Shown in pieces: positions 62,992 to 64,000 of a DNA stretch of 64,000 nt. A model generated the notes under the pieces. The model was not told the origin of the DNA, made no database searches, and saw nothing but the letters and a program-made list of their open reading frames with translations. The stretch is from Cyclobacterium marinum DSM 745 (lineage in GTDB: Bacteria; Bacteroidota; Bacteroidia; Cytophagales; Cyclobacteriaceae), in assembly GCF_000222485.1 (NCBI RefSeq), contig NC_015914.1, positions 186,001 to 250,000 of the forward strand. Direction: 5' to 3'. The stretch's first letter is position 1. The number at the start of each line of letters is the position of its first letter. Made by a program: the position numbers and the translations under genes.

Positions 62992-63210
62992 TTATAATAA
63001 GATCACCCATATCTTGAAATCAAGATCAAGCCAAATAGCAAAATCAATTGCCAACCATCTGTGCATCCAGGTTCCTCCTTCATTTCCTGAAATAGTGATC
63101 AAAATGGGTGCTCCATTCGCACCTTTAACTACTTTATCTGAAGATAAATCATCGATTCCAGCAATCAAAGGTGAGAAATCCGCACCTTTAAATTCTACAA
63201 TCGATCTTTT
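62992..63210 (-). pseudogene. Truncated KilA-N domain fragment
   Basis: An open minus-strand frame with no start codon, bounded by an in-frame stop at 63211-63213. Its C-terminal half reads GGTWMHRWLAIDFAIWLDL then DFKIWV, the hallmark of the KilA-N DNA-binding domain; the domain's N-terminal part is missing. It is probably a broken phage gene inside the element. Confidence 0.6.
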
Positions 63211-63236
63211 TTAAAATGCTTCTATGAATTTGTCTA

Positions 63237-63268
63237 TTTCAACTACGCCAGATTTGGCGTAGTTGAAA
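63237..63268. repeat. Perfect 14-bp stem hairpin
   Basis: TTTCAACTACGCCA (63237-63250) and TGGCGTAGTTGAAA (63255-63268) are exact inverted repeats with a 4-base loop. It lies just upstream of the KilA-N fragment and could be a terminator (T-tract GTTTTAATAA on the plus side) or a DNA-structure element. Confidence 0.7.
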
Positions 63269-63340
63269 CAGTTTTAATAAGCTAAAATTATAGTCTACTA
63301 AGATTAATTTTAAAAGTCAACTACCGCATATATACCAGAG

Positions 63341-63398
63341 TCCACTCAGATCTGAGTGGATCAAAATATACAACTAATATAAATAGCTCACATCTGAG
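63341..63398. promoter_or_regulatory. Paired palindromes 42 bp apart
   Basis: TCCACTCAGATCTGAGTGGA (63341-63360) is a perfect 20-bp palindrome. A second dyad CTCACATCTGAG (63387-63398) differs from the first core CTCAGATCTGAG (63345-63356) by one base. Their centres are exactly 42 bp apart, four turns of B-DNA, which fits a pair of operators bound by the same dimeric protein with looping. Confidence 0.6.
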
Positions 63399-63408
63399 CT
63401 GTTTAAAC

Positions 63409-63537
63409 TCAATCCCTGGGATACCTTTTAACAAAGTTTCTTCCTAAGTATCCTAAAACTAGAATAATAGCAAAGCCAAAAATCGCTTTTAGGATTTCAA
63501 ATACTTCATTCCACTTTATTCGATCTATAATTTCCAT
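63409..63537 (-). CDS. Small single-span membrane peptide (42 aa)
   Basis: A 42-residue reading frame, ATG at 63537 and TGA at 63409: MEIIDRIKWNEVFEILKAIF then GFAIILVLGYLGRNFVKRYPRD. It has one hydrophobic segment (about residues 16-32), positively charged at the C-terminal side, so a single membrane span with the C terminus probably inside. It precedes the paired palindromes. Function unknown; phage elements commonly encode such peptides. Confidence 0.5.
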   Translation of the reverse strand: MEIIDRIKWNEVFEILKAIFGFAIILVLGYLGRNFVKRYPRD

Positions 63538-63603
63538 ATAATCCGTGGGAAAGTTTAAATCAATATAAAAATAATTTTTAACTAAAGATATTGCAGCTTA
63601 CTT

Positions 63604-64000
63604 TTAAAGTTCATCAATTTTTTTTAAATAAATAAAACATTTCGCAATTGACCGTGCCTTCCATCTGGAGTTTTGTGCTTCCGGTATTTCAATTCCTTCA
63701 GGATCCATCGACACAAAAAAACAAGCATCGATTAACTCTTCCAGATTTGGCCATTTATAATCATCTCCATAGTCAGCTTCTATTCCTACAAATTTTGTAG
63801 TTTCTTTCATGGTGCAAGTAGTCCTCATTTTCCCAAATGGAAATGGTACTTTATTTCTTTTGAAATCTGCATAAATAATCTTTTTAAGGTAGCTAACATT
63901 ATGAGCTACAAGATTTTTGCATGAGGCAGCATCAATTTTTATTTGCTGGTAAGCTTCCTTAGCAGGTATTCCCTTTGCCTTAAAATAATCTTTGCTAATA
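63604..64000 (-). CDS. DnaQ-fold exonuclease-like protein, partial, active site apparently lost
   Basis: The frame is open to the window end, so the N-terminal part is missing. The visible ~130 residues match phage/Bacteroidota DNA polymerase III epsilon-like 3'-5' exonucleases: LVAHN in the ExoII region, CTMKETTKF and YKWPNLEELIDACFF, and a final ARSIAKCFIYLKK. The ExoII Asp (normally in HNxxFD) is replaced by Leu (HNVSYLKK), and the ExoIII His/Asp (HxAxxD) reads QNSRWK. Both catalytic positions are therefore absent in this part; whether the first acidic motif survives lies outside the window. Confidence 0.65.
   Translation of the reverse strand, partial: ISKDYFKAKGIPAKEAYQQIKIDAASCKNLVAHNVSYLKKIIYADFKRNKVPFPFGKMRTTCTMKETTKFVGIEADYGDDYKWPNLEELIDACFFVSMDPEGIEIPEAQNSRWKARSIAKCFIYLKKIDEL

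Noticed and set aside
63014..63214. Plus-strand frame from a TTG opposite the KilA-N fragment
   Set aside because: The minus strand shows the recognisable KilA-N signature, so the plus frame is a shadow.
1..64000. CRISPR arrays
   Set aside because: No series of regularly spaced direct repeats was seen; the only short direct repeat (49709-49737) has two copies.
1..64000. rRNA genes or replication origin
   Set aside because: No rRNA-like sequence or DnaA-box cluster was seen.

Overview
The window looks like chromosomal DNA of a marine-type Bacteroidota, most likely a Cyclobacteriaceae (Cyclobacterium-like) genome. This is inferred from two SusC/SusD pairs, many Tat-like RRxF lipid/periplasmic leaders, the Bacteroidota -7 box TAnnTTTG upstream of several genes, near absence of Shine-Dalgarno sequences, and an AT-rich composition. 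No species call can be made from sequence reading alone.

Layout. (1) 1-9074, plus strand: tail of a SusC, its SusD lipoprotein, then Gfo/Idh/MocA oxidoreductase, DUF6807 (PmoA-like) protein, TIM-barrel sugar isomerase/epimerase and a beta-propeller protein, with hairpin terminators after susD and after the oxidoreductase. (2) 9210-15633, minus strand: an operon-like run of two neutral-ceramidase-like hydrolases flanking an N,N-dimethylformamidase-large-subunit-like protein, then an M20 amidohydrolase; a small lipoprotein cytochrome c and an AraC regulator are on the plus strand. (3) 17492-33306, minus strand: a second carbohydrate locus reading susC-susD-sulfatase-BNR protein-sialidase-like protein, a tandem pair of paralogous propeller proteins, an ECF sigma factor and a GH20 hexosaminidase; divergent from it are an HGSNAT-like (DUF5009) acyltransferase and a secreted BNR protein. 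Together these suggest uptake and cleavage of a sulfated, amino-sugar-containing glycan. A 17-bp pseudo-palindrome is shared by the susC promoter and the promoter of the tandem propeller genes.

(4) 36380-53924: mostly housekeeping and miscellaneous genes (2H phosphoesterase, thymidine kinase, RecO, 2OG oxygenase, chromate transporter, HAD phosphatase, alpha/beta hydrolase, a nitronate-monooxygenase-like protein of unknown function, second Gfo/Idh, UDG-family protein). Inside it is a probable nitric-oxide/oxygen-stress group (heme-copper-like membrane protein, group III truncated hemoglobin, Rrf2 regulator, hemerythrin) and an orphan BlaI repressor followed by the decayed remains of its BlaR1/M56 partner. 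(5) 54231-56803: a six-bladed-propeller-type lipoprotein gene split by a complete 1393-bp IS4-family element with 19-bp perfect terminal repeats and a 10-bp target duplication. (6) 56863-59613: an outer-membrane receptor-like barrel.

(7) 59979-64000: a tRNA-Gln(TTG) gene followed at once by a tyrosine recombinase and then short phage-type genes (P22-antirepressor-N domain protein, truncated KilA-N, a small leaderless-looking gene, a 42-residue membrane peptide, and a DnaQ-fold exonuclease whose active site appears lost). This is the left end of an integrated element that continues beyond the window; no second att copy is visible. The most unusual observations are the apparently catalytically dead exonuclease and paired palindromes in this element, the ceramidase/DMFase operon, the shared operator in the glycan locus, and the BlaR1 relic.
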